Assembly: GCA_900547965.1 (NCBI GenBank)
Contig: URJE01000001.1
Span: forward strand, 1-52,528
From: an uncultured Eggerthella sp.
Lineage (GTDB): Bacteria; Actinomycetota; Coriobacteriia; Coriobacteriales; Eggerthellaceae
Length of the DNA: 52,528 nt
Direction: 5' to 3'
Made by a program: the position numbers and the translations under genes. How positions within the stretch are numbered: the first letter of the stretch is position 1; the number at the start of each line of letters is the position of its first letter. The notes under the pieces are model-generated. The model did not search any database, had not been told where the DNA came from, and saw only the letters and a program-made list of their open reading frames with translations. Below are positions 1 through 7,644 of the stretch, in pieces.

Positions 1-97
1 CCGCAGCCGATTCTCTAATTGAACCAGAGGCAGTTACAGCCCGCTTTTAACAAAAACACGCCTCGTTAAAAGACGCTCACTAACCGAAATTAAAGAC

Positions 98-137
98 TCA
101 AAACAAAGGGCTCTGCCAAAGAAAACGGCAGAGCCCT
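98..137 (-). terminator. Intrinsic terminator of dapL
   Basis: A perfect 10-11 bp stem (arms at 107-117 and 127-137, 9-nt loop) lies just downstream of the dapL stop on the minus strand. On that strand the stem is followed by a T-rich run (positions 98-106), so the polarity fits rho-independent termination of dapL. Confidence 0.85.
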
Positions 138-155
138 CAACGTTAAAGTGGATAA

Positions 156-1376
156 TCAGGCGAACAATTCCTCGATGCGACGAACCCCTTCTTTAGTAGC
201 ATCAGCATCACCAAATGCCGAAAGGCGAATGTATCCTTCACCAGAAGGCCCGAATCCAGCTCCAGGCGTAGTGATGACGTTCGCCTTTTCCAACAGCAAG
301 GTAAACAAATCCCACGATCCCATTCCTTGGGGCGCTTTGCACCAAACATACGGGCTGTTTACCGCACCGTACACTTCAAAGCCCGCACGCTCCAAACCTT
401 CTTTGATTACACGCGCATTGGCTCGATAGTAATCGAGCGTTTCCTCGACCTGCCTATTGCCCTCATCGGTATAAATAGCGGCAGCACCGCGCTGAATGAT
501 GTAGGAAGCGCCATTGAATTTGGTGCATTGACGACGGTTCCACATAGCATTCAGGCTCTCGCCATCACGCTCGAGAGCCTTAGGAACAACGGTATAGCCG
601 CAACGAGCACCCGTGAAACCTGCAGTCTTAGAGAAAGAACGGAATTCGATCGCACAGGTTTTTGCACCTTCGATCTCGTAAATTGAATGAGGGACTCCCT
701 CTTCGGCAATAAAACGCTCGTAAGCAGCATCGAACATGATGATAGATCCATGTTCGTTAGCGTAGTCAACCCACACCTTAAGCTGATCGGCATTCAGCAC
801 GGTACCAGTAGGATTGTTGGGGCTGCACAGGTAAATTACATCAGCAACCTTTTCCGGAAGCTCTGGGACGAAATGATTCTCAGCGGTTGTGGGCATATAG
901 ATGATGTTCGTCCAGCCCTGAGATTCTTCATCGTATTCGCCAGCGCGTCCAGCCATGGCATTGGTGTCAACGTATACGGGATACACAGGATCGCACACAG
1001 CAATAACATTATCGGTGGAAAGGATGTCTCCAATATTGCCGCAATCGCTCTTGGCGCCATCGGAAACAAAGATCTCATCTTCGTCAACCTCAACACCGCG
1101 AGATCTAAAATCGTTATCAGCGATAGCCTTACGGAGAAAATCGTAACCCTGCTCCGGACCGTAACCATGGAAAGATTCGATGCTTGCCATGTCGTTAACG
1201 GCCGCATGCATTGCATCAATTACAGCAGGTGCTAATGGTCGAGTAACATCCCCAATGCCCATCTTTATCAGTTTTGCATCAGGATGCGCTGCTGAGTACT
1301 CCGCAGTACGGCGCGCAATCTCAGCAAATAGATAGCTGCCAGGCAACTTTGCATAGTTCTCGTTGACTTTAGCCAC
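156..1376 (-). CDS. dapL: LL-diaminopimelate aminotransferase
   Basis: This PLP enzyme converts tetrahydrodipicolinate directly to LL-diaminopimelate, feeding lysine and peptidoglycan synthesis in the cytoplasm. The protein (406 aa, normal family length) begins with the family hallmark VNENYAKLPGSYLF. It carries the class I/II aminotransferase segments CSPNNPTGT and SFSKTAGFTG, whose lysine (about residue 250) should bind PLP. I chose the GTG at 1376 because AAGGAG sits a few bases upstream and because family members start right at this KVNENY segment. An in-frame ATG seven codons upstream has no ribosome binding site. The gene is monocistronic, with its own terminator. The DapL route replaces the succinylase or acetylase routes and is known from plants, chlamydiae and a range of anaerobes. 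Confidence 0.96.
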   Translation of the reverse strand: MAKVNENYAKLPGSYLFAEIARRTAEYSAAHPDAKLIKMGIGDVTRPLAPAVIDAMHAAVNDMASIESFHGYGPEQGYDFLRKAIADNDFRSRGVEVDEDEIFVSDGAKSDCGNIGDILSTDNVIAVCDPVYPVYVDTNAMAGRAGEYDEESQGWTNIIYMPTTAENHFVPELPEKVADVIYLCSPNNPTGTVLNADQLKVWVDYANEHGSIIMFDAAYERFIAEEGVPHSIYEIEGAKTCAIEFRSFSKTAGFTGARCGYTVVPKALERDGESLNAMWNRRQCTKFNGASYIIQRGAAAIYTDEGNRQVEETLDYYRANARVIKEGLERAGFEVYGAVNSPYVWCKAPQGMGSWDLFTLLLEKANVITTPGAGFGPSGEGYIRLSAFGDADATKEGVRRIEELFA

Positions 1377-1484
1377 GAATATTCTCCTTAGACCCATGAA
1401 AAGCCGGCCAAAAACGCCAGCTACTCTTTATCGGGGATATTTTAGAAGTGCAATATGTCGAGAATATTTCAAGGGTATTGAAAA

Positions 1485-1922
1485 CTACATATCGGCAAGC
1501 CGGGGCAGGTCGACTATCTTCGAATCGAATACAGCAGAAGTCAAGGTTGCCTTCAAACAGAGCTCGCCATTTGGACGTGAAATAGTCACCTCGGCCACAA
1601 CGGCCCTCTTCCCTCGTTTGAGGACCGTACCAACCACCTCGAGATATTCATCCGAGGTATAGGCAGGGCGAAGAAAATTCGAATTCACCGACATGGTGGC
1701 ATTTTCCCGCCCGAGCGTGTCGATCGCCCCCGTGCCAGCCGTATCGGCCAAAGCAAGCAAGAAGCCCCCATGCACCGTGCCAATGTTATTACCGCAGTCA
1801 GGGCCTGGGTGGGCATGCATAACAAAACGACCCTCTTCGGCCGAAATGAGTTCCGATCGATCAAAGCCGCTGATGTTGACGATGTCCTCTTCGCAATATG
1901 CGTAAATCCTCGGATCGAGCAT
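1485..1922 (-). CDS. PaaI-type hotdog thioesterase
   Basis: A 145-residue single hotdog-fold protein. The segment NNIGTVHGGFLLALADTAG matches the PaaI/YdiI acyl-CoA thioesterase signature, with the catalytic region on the long central helix after HGG. It probably hydrolyses an aryl- or acyl-CoA in the cytoplasm; the substrate cannot be read from sequence. I chose the ATG at 1922 because a GGGGG purine run lies 4-5 nt upstream, while an ATG 13 codons further upstream has none. It ends about 110 nt before dapL and is divergent from dtd. No linked CoA ligase or degradation pathway is present, so a housekeeping role clearing stray CoA esters is as likely as a specific pathway. Confidence 0.85.
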   Translation of the reverse strand: MLDPRIYAYCEEDIVNISGFDRSELISAEEGRFVMHAHPGPDCGNNIGTVHGGFLLALADTAGTGAIDTLGRENATMSVNSNFLRPAYTSDEYLEVVGTVLKRGKRAVVAEVTISRPNGELCLKATLTSAVFDSKIVDLPRLADM

Positions 1923-2029
1923 AATACCCCCATTCAGCATGTTACTTTGCCGCGATATCATTGCTTGTTAAGCTCATCATACCAGTAGAGCCTAAGCTAC
2001 CATGCCGTACGTCATCGAAAGGGACAACC

Positions 2030-2482
2030 ATGAGGGCATTAATCCAGCGCGTTTCCTCAGCTTCAGTATCCACAGGAGAAGGAAACGTCAACAGCATCGA
2101 CCAAGGCTTTTGCATCCTTCTAGGTGTCGGCCCCGACGACACAGAACAGATCGCCGAAAAACTGTGGTCAAAGATCGCTAAACTACGCATTTTCGAAGAC
2201 CAAGATGGAAAAACCAACCTATCGCTACGCGATGTGGATGGTGCCGTGCTTTTGGTTTCTCAATTCACGCTCTACGCTGATTGCCGTAAGGGCAACCGCC
2301 CCTCGTTCACCAAAGGAGCCTCCGCTGACCTAGCTAACCATCTATATGAGCACTTCGCGCAACTCGTTAGAGATGAGGGTGTAGAGCTGAAAACCGGCTG
2401 GTTCGGTGCCATGATGGAAGTAAATTTGACCAATAGCGGTCCTTTTACAATCTGGTTAGATAGCGACGACCTGACAAAATAA
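2030..2482 (+). CDS. dtd: D-aminoacyl-tRNA deacylase
   Basis: Dtd removes D-amino acids, and achiral glycine, mischarged on tRNA, as a proofreading step of translation. The 150-aa length is typical. The two active-site signatures are visible: SQFTLYAD (about residues 77-84) and the cis Gly-Pro motif region NSGPFT (135-140; the usual form is NSGPVT, so one conservative change). I chose the ATG at 2030 because it is preceded by AAAGGGA and gives the canonical start MRALIQRV. The gene is followed by a terminator and is divergent from the thioesterase gene. Confidence 0.95.
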   Translation: MRALIQRVSSASVSTGEGNVNSIDQGFCILLGVGPDDTEQIAEKLWSKIAKLRIFEDQDGKTNLSLRDVDGAVLLVSQFTLYADCRKGNRPSFTKGASADLANHLYEHFAQLVRDEGVELKTGWFGAMMEVNLTNSGPFTIWLDSDDLTK

Positions 2483-2564
2483 CAAAATCAAAACTGATAA
2501 ACATTTTCCAGCTCACAAGAATCATCTTTTTGCAGACCTTCCGCAACTCGCGTCTTGCGCAATC

Positions 2565-2600
2565 GCCCTTCAGCTTTTACCGTTGAAGGGCATTTTTGTT
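2565..2600 (+). terminator. Intrinsic terminator after dtd
   Basis: Perfect 8-bp arms (2565-2572 and 2584-2591) are followed by ATTTTTGTT. The U-run abuts the AGGAG of the next gene, so termination and the next ribosome binding site nearly overlap. The downstream gene may be expressed by read-through. Confidence 0.7.
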
Positions 2601-2610
2601 AGGAGCTCGC

Positions 2611-3315
2611 ATGCTAGGCACCATCGTAAATACCTGCTGCATTCTTTTAGGTAGCGCAATTGGATCGATAGCAAAGAAAAGCTTAAAGCCAAAGTTTCAG
2701 GAAGCTATTTTCACCGCTCTTGGTATTGCCACGGTCGGCATGGGACTCAACGCCGTCGCTCAAAACATGCCCAACAGCTCCTATCCCGTACTGTTCATCG
2801 TCAGCATGGCCATAGGCGCCGTGATCGGAACAGCGCTCGATTTAGAAACCCGCTTCAAAAAGGCCGTGTTGAGAGGTTCAAAGGACGGTAACGAATTCGC
2901 AAAAGGCCTATCAACTGCAATTATGTTGTATTGCGTGGGAACACTCTCTATTTTGGGTCCGATAAACAGCGCACTCTACGGCGACGAAACCTACTTGCTC
3001 ACCAATGCTACCCTCGATCTTGTTTCCTCTATGGTTTTTGGAGCCACCTTTGGTTTCGGCATCGCCATTGCCGCTGTTGTGCTTTTTTGTTGGCAGGGCG
3101 CTATCTATTTGCTCGCTGGCGCACTTGCCCCGCTCATGGGTGATGGGATGATGACGGAAAATGCCATTATTGGAGGCCTGCTCATTCTTGCAAGCGGCAT
3201 AAATCTCTTGAAACTCAAAGAGATCTCCACTATGAATCTGCTTCCTGCTCTTTTCATTCCACCCATCTGGTTTGCCCTGCTTTCGGCAACGGGAAATCTC
3301 TGGGGAATTATATGA
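2611..3315 (+). CDS. DUF554 family membrane protein
   Basis: A 234-aa polytopic membrane protein with about seven hydrophobic segments. The N-terminal MLGTIVNTCCILLGSAIGS and the following GLNAVAQNM region resemble the DUF554 (YdfK/YqgA) family. The family has no firmly assigned biochemical role. I chose the ATG at 2611 because AGGAG lies 5-6 nt upstream; a TTG five codons earlier is in frame but lies on the terminator U-run. It stands alone and converges on the thiamine operon, so context gives no functional hint. Confidence 0.85.
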   Translation: MLGTIVNTCCILLGSAIGSIAKKSLKPKFQEAIFTALGIATVGMGLNAVAQNMPNSSYPVLFIVSMAIGAVIGTALDLETRFKKAVLRGSKDGNEFAKGLSTAIMLYCVGTLSILGPINSALYGDETYLLTNATLDLVSSMVFGATFGFGIAIAAVVLFCWQGAIYLLAGALAPLMGDGMMTENAIIGGLLILASGINLLKLKEISTMNLLPALFIPPIWFALLSATGNLWGII

Positions 3316-3319
3316 TGCT

Positions 3320-3347
3320 CAATGGGCCCGCATATGCGGGCCCATTG
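3320..3347. repeat. Perfect 28-bp palindrome between converging genes
   Basis: A fully self-complementary 28-bp sequence lies between the DUF554 gene and thiE, which converge here. An A-run follows it on the plus strand, so on either strand the hairpin is not followed by U residues. It may act as a U-less terminator or RNA 3' end protector. Confidence 0.6.
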
Positions 3348-3399
3348 AAAAAAATAGGTATCTATTGCATTCCAGCCAAATCGAAACCGTTAATCGATA

Positions 3400-4086
3400 C
3401 TAATCACGCCAAGCGCCCACCAATTCTCGTGCTGCAGCCTCGGGATCGTCAGCGCCGCATACAGCAGAAACCACGAAGAAGCCATCGACACCGGTGCTCT
3501 TAACCAAAGGAATATCGGCAAGTTTTACGCCACCGCCCACAACGATAGGTACAGGACTCGCTTCGGCCAACTCTCTCAAATCGTCGATGCTTTTAGTGAT
3601 AATGGTTCCGTCAGCTGCCAAACCACAGTCGGTCTTTGTAGGTGTTTCACGCAAAGGACCGACTCCCAGGTAATCGACCAAGCTCATATCAGCGGTTTTC
3701 ACGTATTCAAGCATCTCATCGGCACGAGCGGAAAGCCCCACGATTGAATCGGGGCCGAGAAGCTTGCGGCATACTTCAACCGGAATGTCGGATTGGCCTA
3801 CATGAACGCCGTCGACCTTTGCCCCCGCTTCACGAGCAGCCAAGGCAACGTCCAGCCTGTCGTCCACCAGAAGCGCAACCGATTCGCTTTTCCCCGCAGC
3901 GGCAATAACGTCAGCTGCGTCGATGGTATACGCAATAAGATCGCGAGCCGAACACTCCTTTGAGCGAATTTGCACACAGGTAAAGCCAGCTCGCAGCGCT
4001 TGAGCGACAACATCGCCAACCGGACGCCCTTCTGTATTTTCAGGACCAACAACCAAATAAGCAGAAATATCAAGGTTCCTACGCAT
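3400..4086 (-). CDS. thiE: Thiamine-phosphate synthase
   Basis: ThiE joins hydroxymethylpyrimidine diphosphate and hydroxyethylthiazole phosphate to make thiamine phosphate. The (beta/alpha)8 protein shows DGVHVGQSDIP and the C-terminal phosphate loop IVVGGGV, both typical of ThiE. I chose the ATG at 4086 (228 aa) because AGGGTG lies about 8 nt upstream; a GTG three codons earlier is possible. The start overlaps the stop region of the upstream gene, so it is translationally coupled as the last gene of the riboswitch-controlled thiamine operon. No thiD or thiC is present here. Confidence 0.93.
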   Translation of the reverse strand: MRRNLDISAYLVVGPENTEGRPVGDVVAQALRAGFTCVQIRSKECSARDLIAYTIDAADVIAAAGKSESVALLVDDRLDVALAAREAGAKVDGVHVGQSDIPVEVCRKLLGPDSIVGLSARADEMLEYVKTADMSLVDYLGVGPLRETPTKTDCGLAADGTIITKSIDDLRELAEASPVPIVVGGGVKLADIPLVKSTGVDGFFVVSAVCGADDPEAAARELVGAWRD

Positions 4087-4087
4087 G

Positions 4088-4393
4088 CTATTCACCCTGT
4101 TCCAGAATCTCGTTTACGGCAGCTACTTTGCGGTCCATCATATTAGTACGACCAGGGCGAACGTCAGCCTTTAAAACCACTTCGGTCCGAATTCCCTTTT
4201 CAGCTAATGCAAAGGTGGCGTCTTTCACCACCTTCATAACCTCATCCCACTCACCTTCGATTTCGGTGAACATGGAATAGGTGTGATTAGGCAGACCCGA
4301 TTCACGAATCACTTTTACGACTTCAGCCACTTCAGGGGCAAGTTCATCGCCCACACCAAAAGGAGCTATTGCTACAGCAATGAGCGTATTCAT
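4088..4393 (-). CDS. MTH1187/YqgV family thiamine-binding protein
   Basis: A 101-aa protein of the DUF77 (UPF0045) ferredoxin-like fold. Family members such as YkoF- and MTH1187-type proteins bind thiamine or its hydroxymethylpyrimidine moiety. Recognisable parts are the start MNTLIAVAIAPFGVGDEL and the segment NHTYSMFTEIEGEWDEVM. I chose the ATG at 4393, right after the thiM stop (1 nt apart), with AAGAGGC upstream. Its place between thiM and thiE under a TPP riboswitch supports a thiamine-precursor binding or salvage role. That role is an inference from family and context; the exact ligand is not known. Confidence 0.85.
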   Translation of the reverse strand: MNTLIAVAIAPFGVGDELAPEVAEVVKVIRESGLPNHTYSMFTEIEGEWDEVMKVVKDATFALAEKGIRTEVVLKADVRPGRTNMMDRKVAAVNEILEQGE

Positions 4394-4394
4394 A

Positions 4395-5234
4395 CTATGC
4401 CTCTTCAACGCTGCAAGGATTACCAGCAATATCCTGAGCTGTTGCACGATACAACTCATCGATAAATGCCGCCTTGAAGGAAGCGGGGGCATCAGCGATC
4501 TCAGCTGCACGGGAACCGGCAATGTTGTAATGAGCCACTGCCGCCACTGCTGCCGTGAATGGATCGGTTTCCGTGGCGTACACGGCCAGAACACCGCCCT
4601 GAGAGCAACCGAATCCCGTTACCTTTTCCATCAGTTCGGAACCGCCCTCGGAGAATACAACTCTTTCCCCATCGGCAACCAAATCCTTCTTACCAGAAAC
4701 CGCAACAGCACCTCCCGTAAAACGAGCTAGAGCAACAGCGGCATCACGGGCAGATTCCACCGTATCGGTGGTGTCCACACCGCGAGGACGGGAAGATTCG
4801 CAAGCGTTAGTTTCAATGCCCCACAGGCTCGCTAATGCAATGATCTCGGACGCATTGCCGCGCACAATAGAGGGCTTATACTGCTTCAGCTCTTGGAGCA
4901 AATCGGTACGAAGCTGGCCAATGCCAATGCCAACAGGATCAAGAACCCAAGGTTTGCCATTGCTGAAAGCCGCAGCAGCCGTACGGGGCAGCGTTTCCCG
5001 GTAAATGGGAAGCAATGTACCCATGTTCAGATAAACCGCTCCGCCTGCCGCAACAAGAAACTCCCCTTCATCAGGCAAATACACCATTGCGGCACTACCG
5101 CCCACAGCAAGCTGAGCGTTGGCAACGAAATCCATCGTCACACCATTGGTCACCGAACCCGCCAACGGGTTTTCGGACCGAACTTTCTCAACCGCTTCAA
5201 TGATGCCGCTCTTTAACTGGTCCATCTCTGTCAT
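4395..5234 (-). CDS. thiM: Hydroxyethylthiazole kinase
   Basis: ThiM phosphorylates salvaged 4-methyl-5-(2-hydroxyethyl)thiazole for thiamine synthesis. The 279-aa protein has the ribokinase-like ThiM landmarks: SVTNGVTMDFVANAQLA near the N-terminus, WVLDPVGIG, IVRGNASEI, and the C-terminal GFGCSQGGVLA that replaces the usual TGTGC-like anion hole and carries the catalytic region. I chose the ATG at 5234 because AAGGA lies 8-9 nt upstream; an ATG 13 codons upstream would start inside the attenuator. It is the first gene of the thiamine operon, directly behind a TPP riboswitch. Confidence 0.93.
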   Translation of the reverse strand: MTEMDQLKSGIIEAVEKVRSENPLAGSVTNGVTMDFVANAQLAVGGSAAMVYLPDEGEFLVAAGGAVYLNMGTLLPIYRETLPRTAAAAFSNGKPWVLDPVGIGIGQLRTDLLQELKQYKPSIVRGNASEIIALASLWGIETNACESSRPRGVDTTDTVESARDAAVALARFTGGAVAVSGKKDLVADGERVVFSEGGSELMEKVTGFGCSQGGVLAVYATETDPFTAAVAAVAHYNIAGSRAAEIADAPASFKAAFIDELYRATAQDIAGNPCSVEEA

Positions 5235-5251
5235 GCGTTTTCCTTCCGCGC

Positions 5252-5285
5252 AAATAAAAGGGACGCCAGCCATAGCGGGCGCCCC
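5252..5285 (-). terminator. Riboswitch-controlled terminator before thiM
   Basis: On the minus strand GGGGCGCC (5285-5278) can pair with GGCGTCCC (5267-5260), with one G-U pair, followed by TTTTATTT. It lies between the TPP aptamer and the thiM ribosome binding site, so TPP binding probably controls premature termination. Confidence 0.8.
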
Positions 5286-5298
5286 AGAATGAACCTGA

Positions 5299-5402
5299 GA
5301 TGCTCCCTACGCCAGCACTAACTGACAGGTTCAAAGAGTTAGGCCGAATGCCCTCTCAGCCATGCCAACGCGATCTGTACGCGCCGCAGGCACCCCTGCA
5401 TC
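5299..5402 (-). promoter_or_regulatory. TPP riboswitch (THI element)
   Basis: The minus strand carries the conserved TPP aptamer blocks in order: GCAGGGGTGCC, GGCTGAGAGGGC, TTTGAACCTG and GCTGGCGTAGGGAGC. A closing P1 stem is formed by GATGC (5402-5398) and GCATC (5303-5299). It sits directly upstream of the thiM operon. The conserved TGAACCTG is perfectly complementary to CAGGTTCA just after the aptamer (5297-5290). That gives an alternative pairing which could form when TPP is absent. Confidence 0.96.
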
Positions 5403-5571
5403 GAATCTGTATTAGTGATTGTGAAGCTAGATGCGCCATCACGCAAGAAGAAGCTAGGGAGCGGCGGTTCAAACCCACAGAATGGCAACCTGTTGAAGCG
5501 CGCAAAACATCACCGAAACATACCAAGCAACGAAGTGCGCCGCCCTAGGCTAAAGAGCATCGACTACTTGT

Positions 5572-5976
5572 TTAATGCTGCTGAGCGCGTGATGCTTCAA
5601 TTTCATCGGTGCCTTTGTTAAGCAGATATACACCGCCGATGACCAATAGCACTCCTACTGCGGTAAAGGCAGTAAAAGGATCGTGCCATACCACCACACC
5701 AACCAGCATAGTTACAGCAGAACCGACGCCGCCCCAAATGCCATACACCAAACCAAGTGGAAGGTCCTGCAGGATCTTTACCAATAGCGAGAAAGCAATA
5801 AGGTACCCAATCACGGTAACCAATGTGGGCAGCGGAACGGTCAGACCCTCTGATGCCTTCAGGCAAATGGCTCCAGCAACTTCGGCGACAATGGCTACAC
5901 CCAGCAGGACAAAAGCAAAACGTTTCGTTTTCGCTTTTTCGCGGACAAGCTGCTTTTCTTCTTCAGCAACGCTCAT
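5572..5976 (-). CDS. Small multidrug resistance (SMR) transporter, second subunit
   Basis: A 134-aa four-helix SMR protein (EmrE/EbrB/YkkD type) that exchanges cationic compounds, or guanidinium-type substrates, for protons across the inner membrane. The first helix contains the essential glutamate in FVLLGVAIVAEVAGAICLK, and the third contains GLVYGIWGGVG. It has a charged N-terminal extension of about 18 residues (MSVAEEEKQLVREKAKTK) and a charged C-terminal tail, unlike its partner. It follows the other SMR gene by 2 nt with a GGGGG purine run upstream. The two almost certainly form a heterodimeric pair of opposite membrane orientation. Confidence 0.93.
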   Translation of the reverse strand: MSVAEEEKQLVREKAKTKRFAFVLLGVAIVAEVAGAICLKASEGLTVPLPTLVTVIGYLIAFSLLVKILQDLPLGLVYGIWGGVGSAVTMLVGVVVWHDPFTAFTAVGVLLVIGGVYLLNKGTDEIEASRAQQH

Positions 5977-5978
5977 GA

Positions 5979-6296
5979 CTAAACCCCCAACTTCAGCAAT
6001 GCCACGCCAACAATGATGGCAATAAGACCAATAATCTTTTTCGTGTTAAAGCCTTCATTCCACAGAATGTGGCCTACTACAGCGGTCAATGCGATACCGA
6101 GTCCTGTCCACGCTGCATAAACAGGACCAAGCGGCAACTGAAGTAGTACATGCGACATCATCCAGAAAGAAACAGCATAGCCAACCACTACACCGATAAT
6201 GGGTAGCTTGCGTCGAAAGCCATCTGAAACTTTCATCATGGTGTCAGCAAACACTTCAAATATCACCGACACGCAAATCATTAGATAAGGGAGCAT
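5979..6296 (-). CDS. Small multidrug resistance (SMR) transporter, first subunit
   Basis: A 105-aa four-helix SMR subunit. The first helix has the essential glutamate in MICVSVIFEVFADTMMK, and helix three has LGPVYAAWTGLGIAL. Start ATG at 6296 is preceded by GAGAGG at good spacing. It is the first gene of a two-gene operon driven by a MerR-type promoter and lies divergent from a MerR regulator. That predicts induction by a hydrophobic or cationic ligand sensed by the regulator. Paired SMR proteins of this kind usually work only as heterodimers. The substrate is not readable from sequence. Confidence 0.94.
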   Translation of the reverse strand: MLPYLMICVSVIFEVFADTMMKVSDGFRRKLPIIGVVVGYAVSFWMMSHVLLQLPLGPVYAAWTGLGIALTAVVGHILWNEGFNTKKIIGLIAIIVGVALLKLGV

Positions 6297-6357
6297 ATGG
6301 ACCTCTCAAAGAAATAGACAGAAGAAGCACGAAGCGGTCATGTGTTTCCTTCGATGC

Positions 6358-6370
6358 TACAACGGTTGTA
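6358..6370. promoter_or_regulatory. 13-bp perfect dyad in the SMR transcript start region
   Basis: TACAAC-G-GTTGTA is a perfect inverted repeat lying just downstream of the predicted SMR -10 box, about where transcription should start. It may be a second operator or a 5' RNA hairpin. The sequence alone does not decide. Confidence 0.5.
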
Positions 6371-6371
6371 C

Positions 6372-6402
6372 ATGCTAAACTCTGCCATAAGGGCAGAGTC
6401 AA
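6372..6402 (-). promoter_or_regulatory. MerR-type promoter with 19-bp spacer for the SMR pair
   Basis: On the minus strand TTGACT (-35, 6402-6397) and TAGCAT (-10, 6377-6372) are 19 bp apart. The spacer carries a perfect dyad, ACTCTGCC-N5-GGCAGAGT (6379-6399). An over-long spacer with a centred dyad is the signature of promoters that MerR-family activators untwist, as in BmrR-type sites. The same site can also repress the divergent merR gene. Confidence 0.88.
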
Positions 6403-6411
6403 GGAGACACG

Positions 6412-7230
6412 ATGAAAAATGAATTGCTCTCCATAGGCGAAGCAGCAAAGCTCAAGCAAGTTAGCGTTAAATCGCTCCGGTATTACGAAACCATCGGCAT
6501 CCTCAAGCCCACCTACGTAGACCCGTCTAGCGGCTATCGCTATTACTCCCCCAATCAAATGATTGACCTCGATGTAATACTCACCTGCGTTGAACTTGGC
6601 ATTCCCTTGAAGTCCCTGGCAGACCACAAGACAAACCGAGGATCACTCAACCTAAAAGAACTGCTGATATCGGGCCGCGATACCGCTCTTGCCAATATCC
6701 GTCGCGCAGAAGATTCCCTCATGCGCATCGATTCATGCATCGATGAGATCGCCCAGCAGGAAATCCTCAGGCAAAAAGATGCCCCTTACACACGCCATCT
6801 GGAAATAAGGCACATCTTCACATCCTCCTGGAACGAAAAAGCGTTCTCAGTAAAGGCATATACAAAAGCGATGTCAGAGTTGTACCGGACGGCGGAAGAA
6901 TCTGGTGCAACCCCGCTCTACTTTCAAGGCTTTATCGTCGCCTCATCCAATAGCAAGACGAAAACCAATGCTTACGTGGAAGTAGGCAGGATGGCTCATA
7001 CCGCCCCAAAACAGCCTTTTATGCAGACAACACTCCCACGATGCAAAAGTCTGGGCTTCCGCATAGAAGGTCAGTCGATCACCGAATGTATGAACGAGGC
7101 TTTCAACCACATCGAAAAGAACCCTGGTCTCTATTCGATCACCGAAGTATGGGACAGCGAGCTCCCGGAAAATGTCTACGTGGTCGAGGTTCTGCGTGAA
7201 GTCGACAGCAAGAAAAATACAATCGCATGA
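6412..7230 (+). CDS. MerR family regulator with GyrI-like sensor domain
   Basis: A 272-aa transcription factor. Residues 5-75 form the MerR winged helix-turn-helix (SIGEAAKLKQVSVKSLRYYE, then PTYVDPSSGYRYYSPNQM). A dimerisation coiled coil follows (about 80-125), and the C-terminal 150 residues look like the GyrI/effector-binding domain of BmrR-type drug sensors. It is preceded by AAGGAG at good spacing. It lies divergent from the SMR exporter pair, whose promoter holds a perfect dyad with the 19-bp spacer such regulators need. So it probably activates the pair when it binds a toxic compound. The ligand is unknown. Confidence 0.92.
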   Translation: MKNELLSIGEAAKLKQVSVKSLRYYETIGILKPTYVDPSSGYRYYSPNQMIDLDVILTCVELGIPLKSLADHKTNRGSLNLKELLISGRDTALANIRRAEDSLMRIDSCIDEIAQQEILRQKDAPYTRHLEIRHIFTSSWNEKAFSVKAYTKAMSELYRTAEESGATPLYFQGFIVASSNSKTKTNAYVEVGRMAHTAPKQPFMQTTLPRCKSLGFRIEGQSITECMNEAFNHIEKNPGLYSITEVWDSELPENVYVVEVLREVDSKKNTIA

Positions 7231-7644
7231 AATGCATCCATAAGATTCGGCGCGTCTCATCCATAACCGAAAATGCAGCTATCCAGCTCAAACACTCTGA
7301 TTCCCAACTGCAGTAGCCCAAATATCACAGTTGGATGCCAGTGATTGAGAGATACATCGGATAGCACAGTTTTCGCAACAAAAGCTGCCATATTACGATT
7401 TTGGGACAACCGTTCCGCAAGCGGCAATATGCTCTCAGTAACCGCTTTCATGAAAGCCGTTAAGCCACCTGTTTACGCCAAAGCGCGAGTTCACTATAGG
7501 TAACTTCGCTCTCTGGGGTGTTTGCTGTAACCAGAGCGAAACATGACTCTTCCTAACGAGCCCTGGATCAAACATCGCGGCCCCAAAACGCAGCGACAAA
7601 GCTCCAGAAAGACCAAAACGAACGTCTTTAAGAACGGAGGTTCC
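7231..7644 (+). promoter_or_regulatory. Intergenic leader and predicted promoter of the flx-hdr operon
   Basis: No convincing gene lies in these 414 bases. A predicted promoter is TTTACG (7472-7477), a 17-bp spacer and TATAGG (7495-7500). Fifteen bases upstream of the -35 is a perfect 14-bp palindrome, GCTTTCATGAAAGC (7444-7457), a candidate operator. Downstream of the predicted start, TTCGCTCTCTGG (7505-7516) and CCAGAGCGAA (7531-7540) form a bulged stem-loop. The leader to the hdrC start would be about 140 nt. Confidence 0.5.

Noticed and set aside
687..1235. A 182-codon frame on the plus strand
   Set aside because: Antisense to dapL, with no homology signal or binding site.
7257..7451. 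A 64-codon minus-strand frame before the flx operon
   Set aside because: No ribosome binding site, no homology, and it overlaps the probable regulatory region.
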